This document shows, one piece after another, positions 17,824 to 26,118 of a DNA stretch of 64,000 nucleotides. The notes beneath the pieces were generated by a model that saw only the letters and a program-made list of their open reading frames with translations, searched no databases and had not been told where the DNA came from. Within the stretch, counting starts at the first letter, position 1. Each line of letters opens with the position of its first letter. A program made the position numbers and the translations under genes. This DNA is from DASSUW01 sp963844405 (GTDB taxonomy: Bacteria > Actinomycetota > Thermoleophilia > Solirubrobacterales > Solirubrobacteraceae). The stretch spans positions 496,001 through 560,000 of the forward strand of contig CAWJNZ010000004.1 in assembly GCA_963844405.1 (NCBI GenBank), read 5' to 3'.

Positions 17824-20007
17824 GCGACGCCGGATCGGCGCGTAATCGGCCATCAGCTTGCGCTCGCGGCCGTCCTCGGCGAAGCGCACGACGACGATGC
17901 CGCCGGGCTCGGTGCCGAGCACGACGCCCTCGCCGAGCTGGGCGTGCACGACGTCGTCGCCCGCCCGGAAGACCTCGCCGGCGGCGTCCCCGCCCAGCTC
18001 GCGCGAGGCGGCCGCCGCTCCCGCCCAGGAGGCGACGCGGCCGGTCGGCAGCCCTGCGGCGGCGCGGGCCGGCTGGTCGGTGAGGTCGGCCGGGATCTCG
18101 TCGATGAAGCGCGAGCGGGCGCCGAAGGAGCTCGCGCCGAACGAGTTGCGGCGGCGGGCCCAGGTGAGCGTGAGGTCGCGCATCGCTCGCGTGATGCCGA
18201 CGTAGGCGAGCCGGCGCTCCTCCTCCACGTCGCCCTCGTCGAGCGCCCGCGAGTGCGGGAACACGCCGTCCTCCATGCCGATGATGAAGACGATCGGGAA
18301 CTCGAGGCCCTTGGCGTTGTGGAGGGTCATGAGGGTCACGAGCCCCTCGTCGTCGCGCAGGTTGTCGGCGTCGGCGAGCAGGGAGATCTGCTCGAGGAAC
18401 TGGGTCAGCGAGCCGTCCTCGGCCGTCGCGTCGTACTCGCGGGCGACCTGGACGAGCTCCTCCAGGTTCTCGATCCGGCCCTGCGCCTCGATCGTCCGCT
18501 CGGCCTCGAGCGCATCGACGTAGCCGGTCTCGCTCAGCACCTCCTGCACGAGCTCGCCGACCGGCGCGTTCGACTCCGCCCGCTCGCGCAGCCGCTGCAT
18601 GGTCGACATGAAGCGCGCGAGCGCCTTCTGCGCCGCCGTCCCGAGCCCGGGCACGCTCTCCGGATCCTCGGCCGCGTCCCACACCGGGATGCCCATCGTG
18701 TCGGCGTGGCTCAGCACCCTGGAGAGCGAGGTCTGGCCGAGGCCGCGCTTGGGCGCGTTGGCGACCCGCGTGAAGGCGCCTTGGTCCTGCGGGTTGACCA
18801 TGAAGATCAGGTAGGCGATGGCGTCCTTGATCTCGGCGCGGTCGTAGAACTTCGTGCCGCCGATGACCTGGTAGCCGATCTGCGCCCGCACCAGCATGTC
18901 CTCGAGCACCCGCGACTGCGCGTTCGTCCGGTAGAAGACGGCGATCTCGTTGCGCGAGACGCCCTCGTCGACCATCCGCTGGACCTCCGCGGCCACGAAC
19001 CGCGCCTCGGCGTGCTCGTCCGACAGGTCCCGCACCCGCACGGGATCGCCCTCGCCGACGTCGGTCCACAGGTTCTTCGCCACCTGGCTGCGGTTGTGGG
19101 AGATGACCGCGTTGGCAGCCGAGAGGATCGTCTGCGTCGATCGGTAGTTCTGCTCGAGCTTGACCTCGTGGGCGTCCGGATAATCGTCGCTGAACGCAAG
19201 AATGTTGCGTATATCGGCTCCGCGGAAGCCGTACACGCTCTGCGCGTCGTCCCCTACGACCGATAAGTTGCGATGCTCGGACGCGAGCAGCTGGAGCCAG
19301 CGGTACTGGGCGTGGTTGGTGTCCTGGTACTCGTCGACCAGCACCCAGCGGAATGCGTTGGCGTAGCGGTCGCGGACCTCCTGGAAGAGCTCGAGCAGGT
19401 TGACCGCCCGGAAGAGCAGGTCGTCGAAGTCCATCGCGTTCATGCGGTGGATCTCGCGCTCGTAGTGCTCGTAGACGTCGGCGACCGTCTGCTCGAAGAA
19501 GGAGCCGACCATCTGGCGGTAGTCGTCGGCCGACCGGAGCTTGTTCTTGGCGTCCGAGATCTGGGCCTGCATGGCGCGCGGGGTGAAGCGCTTGACGTCG
19601 ACGTCCAGGTCGTCGAGGCACTTCTTGATCAGGCGCCGGGAGTCGGCGGCGTCGTAGATCGTGAACTGGCGCGTGTAGCCGAGCCGGTGGGCGTCGGCGC
19701 GCAGCATGCGGGCGCAGGCGGAGTGGAACGTCATCACCCACATCGCGCGGGTGGCGCGGCCGACGAGCAGCTCGACCCGCTCGCGCATCTCCTGCGCCGC
19801 CTTGTTGGTGAAGGTGATGGCCAGGATCTCGTCCGCGCGCGCCTGGCCGGTCCGCAGCAGGTAGGCGATCCGGTGGGTCAGCACGCGGGTCTTGCCCGAC
19901 CCGGCGCCGGCCAGGATCAGGAGCGGCCCCTCGCCGTGGGTGACCGCGTCGCGCTGGGGTTCGTTCAGTCCCTCCAGCAGGTGGTCGATCGCGGTCGACT
20001 CGGGCAT
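17821..20007 (-). CDS. pcrA: UvrD/PcrA-type superfamily 1 DNA helicase
   Basis: A 3'-5' ATP-dependent helicase used in nucleotide excision repair, mismatch repair and clearing of replication blocks. The 728-residue protein has Walker A (AGAGSGKTRVLTHR), motif Ia (AITFTNKAAQEMRER), the DEXX box (VDEYQDTNHAQY), GDDAQSVYGFRGA, LEQNYRST, TLHNAKGLEFP and EERRLAYVGITRA, with the typical C-terminal tail. The ATG at 20007 follows TACCGT by nine bases. Its stop codon lies in the arm of a palindromic element. PcrA versus UvrD naming is a matter of convention here. Confidence 0.95.
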   Translation of the reverse strand: MPESTAIDHLLEGLNEPQRDAVTHGEGPLLILAGAGSGKTRVLTHRIAYLLRTGQARADEILAITFTNKAAQEMRERVELLVGRATRAMWVMTFHSACARMLRADAHRLGYTRQFTIYDAADSRRLIKKCLDDLDVDVKRFTPRAMQAQISDAKNKLRSADDYRQMVGSFFEQTVADVYEHYEREIHRMNAMDFDDLLFRAVNLLELFQEVRDRYANAFRWVLVDEYQDTNHAQYRWLQLLASEHRNLSVVGDDAQSVYGFRGADIRNILAFSDDYPDAHEVKLEQNYRSTQTILSAANAVISHNRSQVAKNLWTDVGEGDPVRVRDLSDEHAEARFVAAEVQRMVDEGVSRNEIAVFYRTNAQSRVLEDMLVRAQIGYQVIGGTKFYDRAEIKDAIAYLIFMVNPQDQGAFTRVANAPKRGLGQTSLSRVLSHADTMGIPVWDAAEDPESVPGLGTAAQKALARFMSTMQRLRERAESNAPVGELVQEVLSETGYVDALEAERTIEAQGRIENLEELVQVAREYDATAEDGSLTQFLEQISLLADADNLRDDEGLVTLMTLHNAKGLEFPIVFIIGMEDGVFPHSRALDEGDVEEERRLAYVGITRAMRDLTLTWARRRNSFGASSFGARSRFIDEIPADLTDQPARAAAGLPTGRVASWAGAAAASRELGGDAAGEVFRAGDDVVHAQLGEGVVLGTEPGGIVVVRFAEDGRERKLMADYAPIRRR

Positions 20008-20013
20008 CGCCGG

Positions 20014-20044
20014 TTGACGGTAGCGGGCGGTGCGGAAGTACCCT
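20014..20044 (+). promoter_or_regulatory. Promoter of the DUF1707 gene, overlapping the pcrA promoter
   Basis: TTGACG at 20014-20019 and TACCCT at 20039-20044 (19-base spacer) lie 7 bases before the GTG at 20052, a good leaderless promoter. The divergent pcrA -10 (TACCGT on the minus strand, 20022-20017) overlaps this -35, so the two promoters should compete. Confidence 0.5.
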
Positions 20045-20051
20045 CCGCGCT

Positions 20052-20654
20052 GTGGGCGAGCACCTGCGCGCGAGCGACGCCGACCGCGACATGGCGCTCG
20101 CGCTGCTGCGCGAGGCGTCGGTCGACGGGCGGCTCACGATCGAGGAGCTGGCGGAGCGCGCCGAGCTCGTCCAAGCGGCCCGCACGCGCGACGACGTCGC
20201 CGCCGCGACGGCCGACCTGGCACCGGCCGCGCCCGCCCCGGCGCCGCCCGAGGATGCCGTCCGCTACCGCGCGCTGCTGTCCAGCCTCGTCCGCGAAGGC
20301 CGCTGGCGGATCGCGCCGCAGAGCCGGTTCTCGGCCGTGTTCGGCAGCGTCCGCCTCGACCTGCGCCAGGCGGTGCTGCCCGGTCCTGACATCGACATCG
20401 AGGCCCGGGCGGTGTTCGGCTCGGTCGACGTGATCGTGCCGGCGGGTGCCCACGTCGACGTGACCGGCGGCGGGGCGCTCTCGAGCCAGGAGGTGACGGT
20501 CGGGGGCGGCGCGCCGGAGGGCGCGCCGGTGATCCGGATCCGCCATCGCGGCTTCGCCGGCTCGCTGAACGTCCGCAGCCGGCCGAACCTCGCCGACCAG
20601 GTCCGGGAGAGCACCCGCCGGCTCACCGAGCGGCTCATCCCGCCGCGCGACTGA
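20052..20654 (+). CDS. DUF1707 and LiaF-like C-terminal domain protein
   Basis: The N-terminus (LRASDADRDMALALLREASVDGRLTIEELAERAE) is the DUF1707 domain common in actinobacteria. After an Ala/Pro linker, the C-terminal half (about 85-180) with FGSVRLDL and FGSVDVIVPAGAHVDV is the LiaF-like cell-wall-stress response fold. There is no membrane helix in this 200-residue version. The start is the GTG at 20052. Its role may be sensing envelope stress; this is based on family only. Confidence 0.85.
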   Translation: MGEHLRASDADRDMALALLREASVDGRLTIEELAERAELVQAARTRDDVAAATADLAPAAPAPAPPEDAVRYRALLSSLVREGRWRIAPQSRFSAVFGSVRLDLRQAVLPGPDIDIEARAVFGSVDVIVPAGAHVDVTGGGALSSQEVTVGGGAPEGAPVIRIRHRGFAGSLNVRSRPNLADQVRESTRRLTERLIPPRD

Positions 20655-20667
20655 CATCCTGAGCGCC

Positions 20668-21110
20668 ATGAACCAGGGCCCCGTGCTGTTCGCGTACGAC
20701 GGATCGACACATGCCAAGGCGGCGATCGCGCGCGCCGGCGCCGTGCTCCAGCACGGGCCGGCCGTGGTGGCCAACGCCTGGACCACCTTCGAGGGCGCCG
20801 CGCCCGCCGCCCTGCTCGCGCTCCCGGGCGACATGGTGCGCGAGGGCACGACGCGCTCGACGAGGCCGGGCGCGAAGCCGCCGAGGGGCTGGCCGCCGAG
20901 GGAGCCGAGCTGGCGCGCGCCGCGGGCTTCGACGCCGAGCCGCGCGCCGTGTCCTCCTCCCGCCCGTACTTCGCGGCGCTGCTCGAGGTGGCCGAGGAGC
21001 TCGACGCGCGCGTGATCGTGGCCGGCAGCCGCGGCCGCTCGACGATCGCCGCCGCCGTGCTCGGCAGCGTCTCGACCGGCCTCCTGCACCACACGAGCGC
21101 GCGGTGCTGA
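20668..21110 (+). pseudogene. Universal stress protein (UspA family), frameshifted
   Basis: The start MNQGPVLFAYDGSTHAKAAI is a clear UspA beginning. After about residue 60 the frame breaks near 20852 (one base missing after GAGGGCAC), and the rest of the family continues in another frame: DALDEAGREAAEGLAAEGAE, then VIVAGSRGRSTIAAAVLGSV, which includes the ATP-binding GSRGRS motif. A second break near 21092 separates the expected C-terminus (ERAVLIVR) from the frame that stops at 21110. Fully repaired it would be about 148 residues, a normal single-domain Usp. The breaks may be sequence errors. Confidence 0.7.
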
Positions 21111-21119
21111 TCGTCCGCG

Positions 21120-22019
21120 ATGGCGCTGACCGACGAGATCCGCGCGGCGGCGGCCGCCGTGGCCGCCCGCGCGCGGCACGTGCGCATCGCCGAGGACGCG
21201 CATCGAGCCGTACGCGGCGACGCTGCCCGCGGAGTCGCCGCCCGCCCCCGACCTCGAGGGCGCGAGCCTCGAGGAGCGCGCCGCCTTCAGCCTGACCCTG
21301 AACGCGATCAACTTCGGCTCGGGCTGGTTCCCGACGCTGCGCAAGGCGCCCGGCATGTCGGGCTTCCGCACGGTCGAGGCCGGCCTGCGCGCGCACGGGC
21401 CGTGGACCGCCGACGAGCTGGCGGCGATGACCCGCGAGGAGATCGCCGGCGCCGTCGGCCAGGACCCCGGAGCACGAGCTGATGGGGCACTTCGCCGTCC
21501 ACCTGCGCGAGCTGGGCGAGCACGTTCGCGACGAGCACGACGGCTCGTTCCTGCAGCTCGCCCGCGCCGGCGACGGCTCGGCGGCGGCGCTCGCCGAGCG
21601 GCTGGGAGCCGGCCGACCTGGCGCGACGTCTCCACCTACGACGGCGACCGACGTCCCGTTCTTCAAGCGCGCCCAGATCGCCGCCGCCGACCTCGCGCTG
21701 GCCGGCATCGCGCCCGCCGACGACCTCGCCGAGCTCACCCTCTTCGCCGACAACCTCGTCCCGCACGTGCTGCGCGTCGACGGCGTGCTCGAGGTCGACC
21801 CCGAGCTGGTCGCGCGGATCGAGTCCGAGCAGCTGCTCGAGCACGACTCGCCCGAGGAGGTCGAGCTGCGCGCCGCCGCCCTCCACGCCGTCGAGCTGCT
21901 GGTCGCCGCCCACGGCGCCACCACCGCGACGGCGGTCGACAACACGCTCTGGCACCGCGGCGGCCAGCCCCGCTACAAGGCGATCCCGCGCCACCGCGCG
22001 CGCGACGACCGACTACTGA
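21120..22019 (+). pseudogene. Queuosine salvage protein (DUF2419, Qng1-like), multiply frameshifted
   Basis: I recognise the DUF2419 queuosine-salvage family (queuosine nucleoside/nucleotide glycosylase, releasing queuine). Family motifs are spread over several frames: FSLTLNAINFGSGWFPTLRK, GMSGFRTVEAGLRAHGPW, ELMGHFAVHLRELGEHV, DVPFFKRAQIAAADLALAG, FADNLVPHVLRVDGVL and DNTLWHRGGQPRYKAIPRHR. Frame changes fall near 21203, 21471, 21613, 21648 and 22003. Four are single-base insertions and one is a deletion; correcting them gives about 298 residues, normal for the family. The ATG is at 21120, just after the Usp gene. Either the gene is decaying or this stretch is poorly sequenced. Confidence 0.72.
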
Positions 22020-22435
22020 CGGAAGACGCCGGCCGTCGCGCGGTGGTCGACGTGGCGGCCGTCGGGCGCGACGACCGTGACCGGGAAGCCCATCGAGCGG
22101 ATGCGGCCCGGGAGGTCGCGATGGAGCCAGCGGGAGAAGCGGTGGCTGAGCGTGGAGACGATGACCTCGTCGTACCCGCCCACCCGCAAGGCCTCGTACA
22201 CCGACTCGAGCGCGTACGGGCCGCCCACGAGGCCCTCGACGGGCCGGCCGGCCGCGCGCTCGAGCTCCGGCAGCGCGGCGTCGAGCGTCCAGTCGCCGGC
22301 CGAGCGCTGGTCGGCGTCCGGGATCAGGAGCGTGAACTCGCAGCGGCCGGCCGCGGCGCGGCTGCGGACCTCGTCGAGCAGCAGCGGCGTCGCCGCCGTC
22401 CGGTTCGCCACGACGAGGACGCGCGTGGGTTCCAT
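22013..22435 (-). CDS. Universal-stress-like small protein
   Basis: This 140-residue cytosolic protein starts EPTRVLVVANRTAATPLLLD and contains FTLLIPDAD and DEVIVSTLSHRFSRWLHRDL, then VTVVAPDGR. It has an alternating beta-alpha pattern like a nucleotide-binding UspA/HUP fold and resembles conserved actinobacterial proteins of unknown role. Its stop overlaps the end of the queuosine-salvage gene from the opposite strand. It lies just after lutC but on its own. Confidence 0.7.
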   Translation of the reverse strand: MEPTRVLVVANRTAATPLLLDEVRSRAAAGRCEFTLLIPDADQRSAGDWTLDAALPELERAAGRPVEGLVGGPYALESVYEALRVGGYDEVIVSTLSHRFSRWLHRDLPGRIRSMGFPVTVVAPDGRHVDHRATAGVFRQ

Positions 22436-22450
22436 GGCGTTCGAGCGACT

Positions 22451-23071
22451 TTACGCCTGGACGACCACCACGTCGAGGGTTCGCGGCCCATGGACGCCTT
22501 CGACGCGGTCGAGCTCGATGTCCGAGGTCGCGGACGGGCCGCTGACCAGCGTGATGGGGCGACCCTCCTCCGCGGCGTCGCGCAGGGCCGTGACGGCGTC
22601 GGGGACGCCGGCGACGATCGCGTCGGCCTCGACGATGCAGACGTGCCAGTCGGGCACGAGCGTGAGCGCGCGGCGGCCGGAGCGCTGGCCGCCGTCGAGC
22701 ACGATCGTGCCCGTCTCGGCGATCGCCAGCGCGCAGCCGGTGAGCACGCCGTCGAGCTGGTCGAGCGCCTGCGGGGAGAGCGGCGGGTCGTCGACGACGA
22801 CCTCGACGCCCTCGATCTCGGGGCCCCCGGGCGGGACCGCGATCCGGCGCGCGCCGCGCTCGCGGCACAGGCGGGCGACGGTCTCGGGCAGGCCGGCGGC
22901 GGCCGTGCGGGTCACCGTTGCGCGGTACTCGGCGACGCGCTCGCAGAAGCGGTCGACGCTGCTGTCGTCGACCCGCACGCCGCGATAACGGCGCGGGATC
23001 TCGGGCACGGCGACGGCGGCGCCGAGCGCCGCACGAATGCGGGAGAGGACGGCGTCACGTGCGGCGCTCAC
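22451..23071 (-). CDS. lutC: LutC/YkgG family (LUD domain) lactate utilization protein
   Basis: LutC is the LUD-domain subunit of the LutABC complex that oxidises L-lactate to pyruvate. From the GTG at 23071 the 206 residues include the family motifs VLTGCALAIAETGTIVLDGG and GPSATSDIELDRVEGVHGP near the C-terminus. The GTG lies 17 bases inside the 3' end of lutB, so translation is coupled. Length is slightly shorter than the Bacillus form but the core is complete. Confidence 0.9.
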   Translation of the reverse strand: MSAARDAVLSRIRAALGAAVAVPEIPRRYRGVRVDDSSVDRFCERVAEYRATVTRTAAAGLPETVARLCRERGARRIAVPPGGPEIEGVEVVVDDPPLSPQALDQLDGVLTGCALAIAETGTIVLDGGQRSGRRALTLVPDWHVCIVEADAIVAGVPDAVTALRDAAEEGRPITLVSGPSATSDIELDRVEGVHGPRTLDVVVVQA

Positions 23072-24425
23072 GCCACCACTCCCGGAACGTCTGCCGCGGC
23101 GGGTCGGGCAGGTCGCGCATGGCGGTCCAGCCCGGCAGCGCGGCCTTGGCGATCGGGCCGCGGCCCAGCCGCGCGAGCTTCTGCGCGCGCTCATAGCGCT
23201 CCTGCGAGCCGAAGACGCCGGCCACCGCGCGCATTGCCAGTGCCTCCCCCGACAGCCGGGACTTCTGCTCGCGCACCACCCGCCCCCGCAGGTGCACGAG
23301 CAGCGACGGGATCTCGATCTTGACCGGGCAGGCGTCGTAGCAGGCCCCGCACAGCGTTGAAGCCCAGGGCAGCGTCGGGTGCACGTCGAGCCCGAACAGC
23401 TGCGGCGAGAGCACGGCGCCGATCGGCCCCGGATAGACCGACTCGTAGGCCTGCCCGCCGACGCGCGAGTAGACCGGGCACACGTTCAGGCACGCCGAGC
23501 AGCGGATGCAGTGCAGCGCCTGGCGCCCGACCTCGTCGGCCAGCACGTCGGTCCGCCCGCCGTCGAGCAGCACGAGGTGGAACTCCTCCGGCCCGTCGCC
23601 CGAGCGCACTCCGGTCCACAGCGACGTGTAGGGGTTCATGCGCTCGGCCGTCGAGGAGCGCGGCAGCAGCTGCAGGAAGACCTCGAGGTCGCGCCACTCG
23701 GGCAGCACCTTCTCGATCCCCATGACCGTGATCAGGACCTTCGGCAGCGTCGTGCACATGCGCCCGTTGCCCTCGGACTCGACCACCGCCACCGTGCCCG
23801 TCTCGGCCACCCCGAAGTTGGCGCCCGAGACCGCCACCGGCACGGACAGGAACTTCTCGCGCAGATGCAGCCTGGCCGCCTCGGCGATCGCGGCGGCGTC
23901 GCTCGACAACGTCTGGTTCGTGATCGTGCGCTCGAACAGCGCCTTGATCTCCATCCGGTTGCGGTGGATCGCCGGCACCAGGATGTGGGTCGTCTTGTCG
24001 TTCGAGAGCTGGAGGATCAGCTCGGCGAGGTCGGTCTCGATCGCCTGGATGCCCTCGCGTGCCAAGGCCGCGTTGAGCCCGATCTCGTCGGTGGCGATCG
24101 ACTTGACCTTGATCACCTCGCGGGCGCGGTGAGCCCGCGCCACCGAGGCGACGATCGCGTTCGCCTCCGCCCCGTCGCGCGCCCAGTGCACGACGCCGCC
24201 GGCCCGCGTGACCGACGCCTCGAGCCGCTCGAGCTGCTCCGGCAGCGTCGCCATCGCGTGCGCCTTGATCGCCGCCCCCGCTTCGCGCAGCGCCTCCCAG
24301 TCGGGCAGCTCGCCGATCGCCCGCAGCCGCTTGGCGCGGATCGTCGTCGTCGCCTTACCCAGGTTGCGCCGCAGCTGGGCGTTGCCCAGCGTCTCCCGCG
24401 CCGCCTCCGGGAAGCCGCGCGTCAT
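23055..24425 (-). CDS. lutB: LutB iron-sulfur lactate utilization protein
   Basis: LutB carries electrons in the LutABC L-lactate oxidation system. The 456-residue protein has an N-terminal LUD domain (about 60-290, AETGTVAVVESEGNGRMCTT) and two [4Fe-4S] motifs, CIRCSACLNVCPVY and CGACYDACPVKIEIP, then a C-terminal DUF3390-like tail (ALPGWTAMRDLPDPPRQTFR). Length is normal. The ATG at 24425 overlaps the lutA stop (ATGA), and the end overlaps lutC. Confidence 0.95.
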   Translation of the reverse strand: MTRGFPEAARETLGNAQLRRNLGKATTTIRAKRLRAIGELPDWEALREAGAAIKAHAMATLPEQLERLEASVTRAGGVVHWARDGAEANAIVASVARAHRAREVIKVKSIATDEIGLNAALAREGIQAIETDLAELILQLSNDKTTHILVPAIHRNRMEIKALFERTITNQTLSSDAAAIAEAARLHLREKFLSVPVAVSGANFGVAETGTVAVVESEGNGRMCTTLPKVLITVMGIEKVLPEWRDLEVFLQLLPRSSTAERMNPYTSLWTGVRSGDGPEEFHLVLLDGGRTDVLADEVGRQALHCIRCSACLNVCPVYSRVGGQAYESVYPGPIGAVLSPQLFGLDVHPTLPWASTLCGACYDACPVKIEIPSLLVHLRGRVVREQKSRLSGEALAMRAVAGVFGSQERYERAQKLARLGRGPIAKAALPGWTAMRDLPDPPRQTFREWWRERRT

Positions 24426-25102
24426 TCGCGCGCCGCCAGGATCTCGGCCAGGTGCATCACGCGCGTGCCGGAGCGCTGGCGCCGCAGCGCGCCGCCGATG
24501 TGCATGAGGCACGAGTTGTCGGCCGCCGTGCAGACCTCCGCCCGGGTGTCCAGCACCCGCCGCAGCTTGTCGGAGAGCATCGCCATCGAGGTGTCGGCGT
24601 TCTTGACCGCGAAGGTGCCGCCGAAGCCGCAGCACTCCTCGGCCTCCTCGAGATCCACGAGGTCGATCCCCTGGACCGCCTCGAGCAACCGCCGCGGCCG
24701 GTCGCCGACGTGCAGCATGCGCAGCGAGTGGCAGGTCGGATGCAGCGTCACCCGATGCGGGAAGGAGGCCCCCACGTCGGTCACGCCCAGCCGGTCGACG
24801 AGGAACTCGGTCAGCTCGAACAGCCGACCCTGGGCGGAGGGCACGTGCTCGCGCACGTAGCCGACACAGGACGCCGACGGCGAGACGACGACCTCCTCGC
24901 CCGCGAACACCCGGTCCCAGCGGTCGGCCAGCGACTGGCCGAGGGCCTGGTAGCCGGTGTTGCCGTGCATCTGCCCGCAGCACGTCTGCCCCTCCGGGAA
25001 GGCGACCTCGCACCCGAGCCGCTCGAGCAGCTCCACCACCGCCTGGCCGGTGGCCGGGAACAGCGTGTCGTTGAAGCAGGTGACGAACAGCGCGACGCGC
25101 AC
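24422..25102 (-). CDS. lutA: LutA cysteine-rich (CCG domain) lactate utilization protein
   Basis: LutA is the CCG-domain subunit, related to the heterodisulfide reductase and GlcF C-terminal domains. In 226 residues it has both CCG motifs: TCCGQMHGNTGY and EECCGFGGTF, plus the early cysteine in VTCFNDTLFP. It is the first lut gene of this operon, starting 13 bases after the end of the gene at 25115-26048, so that gene may share the transcript. Confidence 0.94.
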   Translation of the reverse strand: MRVALFVTCFNDTLFPATGQAVVELLERLGCEVAFPEGQTCCGQMHGNTGYQALGQSLADRWDRVFAGEEVVVSPSASCVGYVREHVPSAQGRLFELTEFLVDRLGVTDVGASFPHRVTLHPTCHSLRMLHVGDRPRRLLEAVQGIDLVDLEEAEECCGFGGTFAVKNADTSMAMLSDKLRRVLDTRAEVCTAADNSCLMHIGGALRRQRSGTRVMHLAEILAARE

Positions 25103-25114
25103 CGAGGGCGAACC

Positions 25115-26048
25115 CTAACCCGCGGCGCCGCGGACGAGCTCCGCGAACGCCGCGAGCCGTCCCGGCTGCGCCTCCGCGAGCTGGGCGTCCTCGTCGGCCC
25201 CCACCCGCAGCACCCGCAGCGACGTGGCCGCGACGACGCCCTGGCCGGCCGCCGCCAGCGCGAGCAGCTCCTCGGCGCCGCGCAGGTCGCCGAGCAGCTC
25301 GCGCATCGGGCGCTCGAGCGCGGCCGGCTCCGGCAGGTCGCGCAGCATCAGCCCCGCCACGTGCTTGCGGCCATCCGGCGACCCAGGAAAAGGGCTGCGA
25401 CGAAGGGGCGGCGAGGTACACCCGCGCCTGCTCCAGCCGGCCGCGGGCGGCCGCCACCTCGGCTGCCTCCCCCGGCATCCGCCGCCCGAGCCGCTGGGAC
25501 AGCTCGTCGAGGCAGCCGTCGATCCGCACGCGGTCGGCATGGCGCTCGGTGATCTGCTCGTCGGCCGACGCCAGCGCCGCGGCCGCCGCGTGGCAGGCGG
25601 CGGCGTGCTGCCGCCCCAGCTCCGAAGCGGCGTGCAAGCGGCGGGCGGCGGCCTCCGCGGCGCCGCGCCCGCCGGCCTTGATCCGTGCCGCCGCCTCGCT
25701 CGCGGCGCGCAGCGGGCCCTCGCCAGGCGCGAGGACCAGCCGCGCCGACCACTCGTCGCCGCTCACCCGCAGCTCGGCCTCCCCCAGCTGCGCCCGGACG
25801 GTCGGCGTCAGCGGATGCCGCACGCGGTCGACCTCGATCCACGTCTCCGCCAGCCGGACGCCGCGCATCGGCCGGTCGACCGGCTGCACGAGCGCCGCGT
25901 CGGTCGCCGCGGCCGCCTCCTTCACGGCGCGCGAGCCGGCGATCCGCTCGCGCTCGCGCGCGTCGGCGGCGAGCCGCACCGCCCGCCGGTGCTCGGCCAG
26001 CGCCGCATCCAGCCCGTGCTCGGCCGCACGGATCCCGACGTCCTCCAT
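25115..26048 (-). CDS. Alpha-helical protein of unknown function upstream of lutABC (apparent frameshift)
   Basis: From the ATG at 26048 the frame reads EDVGIRAAEHGLDAALAEHR onward, very rich in Ala, Glu and Arg and probably helical, with a central stretch RLVLAPGEGPLRAASEAAAR. Near 25385 it must shift by one base: after VAG the other frame continues DGRKHVAGLMLRDLPEPAAL to the stop at 25115. With one G removed the protein is 310 residues. I know no family. It is divergent from glcD with 70 bases between starts and precedes lutABC on the same strand. Confidence 0.6.
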
Positions 26049-26106
26049 GGCCGCGCAGACTAAGGCGCAGAACAAGGGGTTGGGGCCTCGGTGCACGCAC
26101 GTCACC

Positions 26107-26112
26107 TACGAT
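26107..26112 (+). promoter_or_regulatory. Probable -10 of a leaderless glcDEF-aceB promoter
   Basis: TACGAT lies six bases before the GTG at 26119. There is no ribosome binding site. No good -35 was found. Confidence 0.45.
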
Positions 26113-26118
26113 CCTCTC

